From Odontesthes bonariensis (Eukaryota; Chordata; Actinopteri; Atheriniformes; Atherinopsidae), in NCBI RefSeq assembly GCF_027942865.1, contig NC_134507.1, positions 38,784,797 to 38,848,796 on the forward strand: DNA of 64,000 nucleotides, in the 5' to 3' direction. Both the position numbers and the translations under genes were made by a program. Within the stretch, counting starts at the first letter, position 1; every line of letters begins with the position of its first letter. A model generated the notes under the pieces. The model was given only the letters and a program-made list of their open reading frames with translations. It searched no databases and was not told the origin of the DNA. This document shows, piece after piece, positions 63,477 through 64,000 of this stretch.

Positions 63477-64000
63477 TTAAGGCCTGTCCCGGCCGCGCTG
63501 AGCCGGCTGCACCCGCGGAGCGGCGGGCGGCGGCCATTACCGCCGCTGGGCCGGCTGCGGGGCCGCAGGCGGCGGCTCCCGCGGTGTCGTGGGCGGCGGT
63601 CGCGGCTGGCAGAGCCGGTGCAGCAGAGAAGGGGAGAGCCACAGGAGCTGCGGGGAAGCGGCTGGCTGATGATATGCAGAGCCAGGTTGCAGAGAGCGCT
63701 GAGGGGAACGGTGAGAGGGAGGAGGTGGGAGGAGAAGCAGCTGAGGTGAGTAATAACACCTCAGGTCAGTCAGCTGATAAACTGGTGGAGGATGTGAGTG
63801 TTACAGGTGCCCAAGGTGTTTCAGGTGGGAGTTCTGGGGAGGTGAGTGGAGCACATATAATGGGAAGTCAGCTAGGGGGGGGCAGATGGACCAGGTGAGA
63901 TGGAAGAGGCAGGTGAGCCTGCAGGTGTGCTGGAGGGAGCAGGTAAGGCGGCGGGTGGGCTCTGCGGAGGGTCTGAGGTCGCTGGGGGCTTGTGTGCAGT

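Larger units (their letters stand above)
61900..63898 (+). pseudogene. ORF1 (gag-like, CCHC) of Tx1-type LINE, interrupted
   Basis: It begins MASSGFSALSRKHGIRVGAG, then has an RRM-like core (VKSAARMNSAVVLFLAKVEQ, KVTLSNVPPFITDEFLVKEL). After the first insertion it resumes with FEYILFATSSTVKC and a CFGEEGHL knuckle split by the foldback element, whose far side continues with the ACPGRAEP half. A Gly/Ala/Glu-rich tail follows. The poly-G run near 63880 probably shifts the frame before the stop at 63896. The RRM-CCHC layout matches fish Tx1 ORF1 proteins. Confidence 0.65.
61645..64000 (+). mobile_element. 5' part of a Tx1-type LINE, twice interrupted, runs off the window
   Basis: After a (TTC)n tract at 61676-61706 come a leader of about 190 bp and ORF1 from 61900. 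The ORF1 body is split by an L2-type fragment (62369-62734) and a foldback element (62821-63476). Setting both aside, the coding order is continuous across the CCHC knuckle. ORF2 would lie beyond the window. Confidence 0.65.

Overview
The window looks like teleost fish nuclear DNA. The U1, U2, U5 and 5S RNA genes are vertebrate in type. The dispersed repeats are the usual teleost mix: Tx1-, I- and L2-type LINEs, a Gypsy LTR element, and hAT, PIF/Harbinger, TTAA-target and Tc1 DNA transposons. All calls come from reading the sequence; no database was searched.

1-15335: a head-to-tail array of 1.70 or 1.695 kb units. Each unit holds one 5S rRNA gene, an inverted 78-bp piece of a second 5S gene, one U5 snRNA gene and one U2 snRNA gene. 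There are nine U5, nine U2, eight whole 5S, one 5S tail cut by the window edge and one 5S with a 10-bp deletion at the right end of the array. U5 and U2 each have a PSE-like promoter element at about -62 to -44. The 60-130 residue open frames in the array are chance readings of RNA genes and spacer.

15595-18300: a five-exon protein gene with an ExoX-C-like motif and a DUF6729-like C-terminus. 19057-20969: three U1 snRNA copies on the minus strand at a 713-bp period, one truncated, with PSEs like those of the array. The stretch therefore carries 5S, U1, U2 and U5 genes within 21 kb.

20970-33420: nested transposons. A 402-bp hAT MITE is followed by a Tx1-type LINE (minus), which is split by a 7.06-kb Gypsy-class LTR fossil with the Gmr1-like order gag-integrase-RT-RNase H. 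The fossil's 3' LTR carries a 549-bp MITE. 33418-38669: an apparently full-length I/Nimb-type LINE with both frames open. 38737-40460: remnants of a THAP gene and a YqaJ/SWIM gene, as in ISL2EU elements, with a TIR-bounded insert carrying a MADF gene. 40599-42531: two TTAA-flanked elements. 42567-46660: an L2/CR1-type LINE whose RT C-terminal codons were amplified into a 27-copy, 55-bp minisatellite.

47206-56398: a probable two-exon C2H2 zinc-finger gene. Exon 1 is a 12-bp E-L-N-Q repeat and exon 2 encodes 13 fingers. The 7.6-kb intron holds another LINE, a Harbinger element with a hAT MITE inside its transposase gene, and a truncated copy of the zinc-finger gene's own 3' end. 57197-61638: a complete PIF/Harbinger element with an open two-exon transposase gene and an open two-exon Myb-like gene. 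61645-64000: the 5' part of another Tx1-type LINE, starting just after a (TTC)n tract and interrupted by an L2-type fragment and a 656-bp foldback element.
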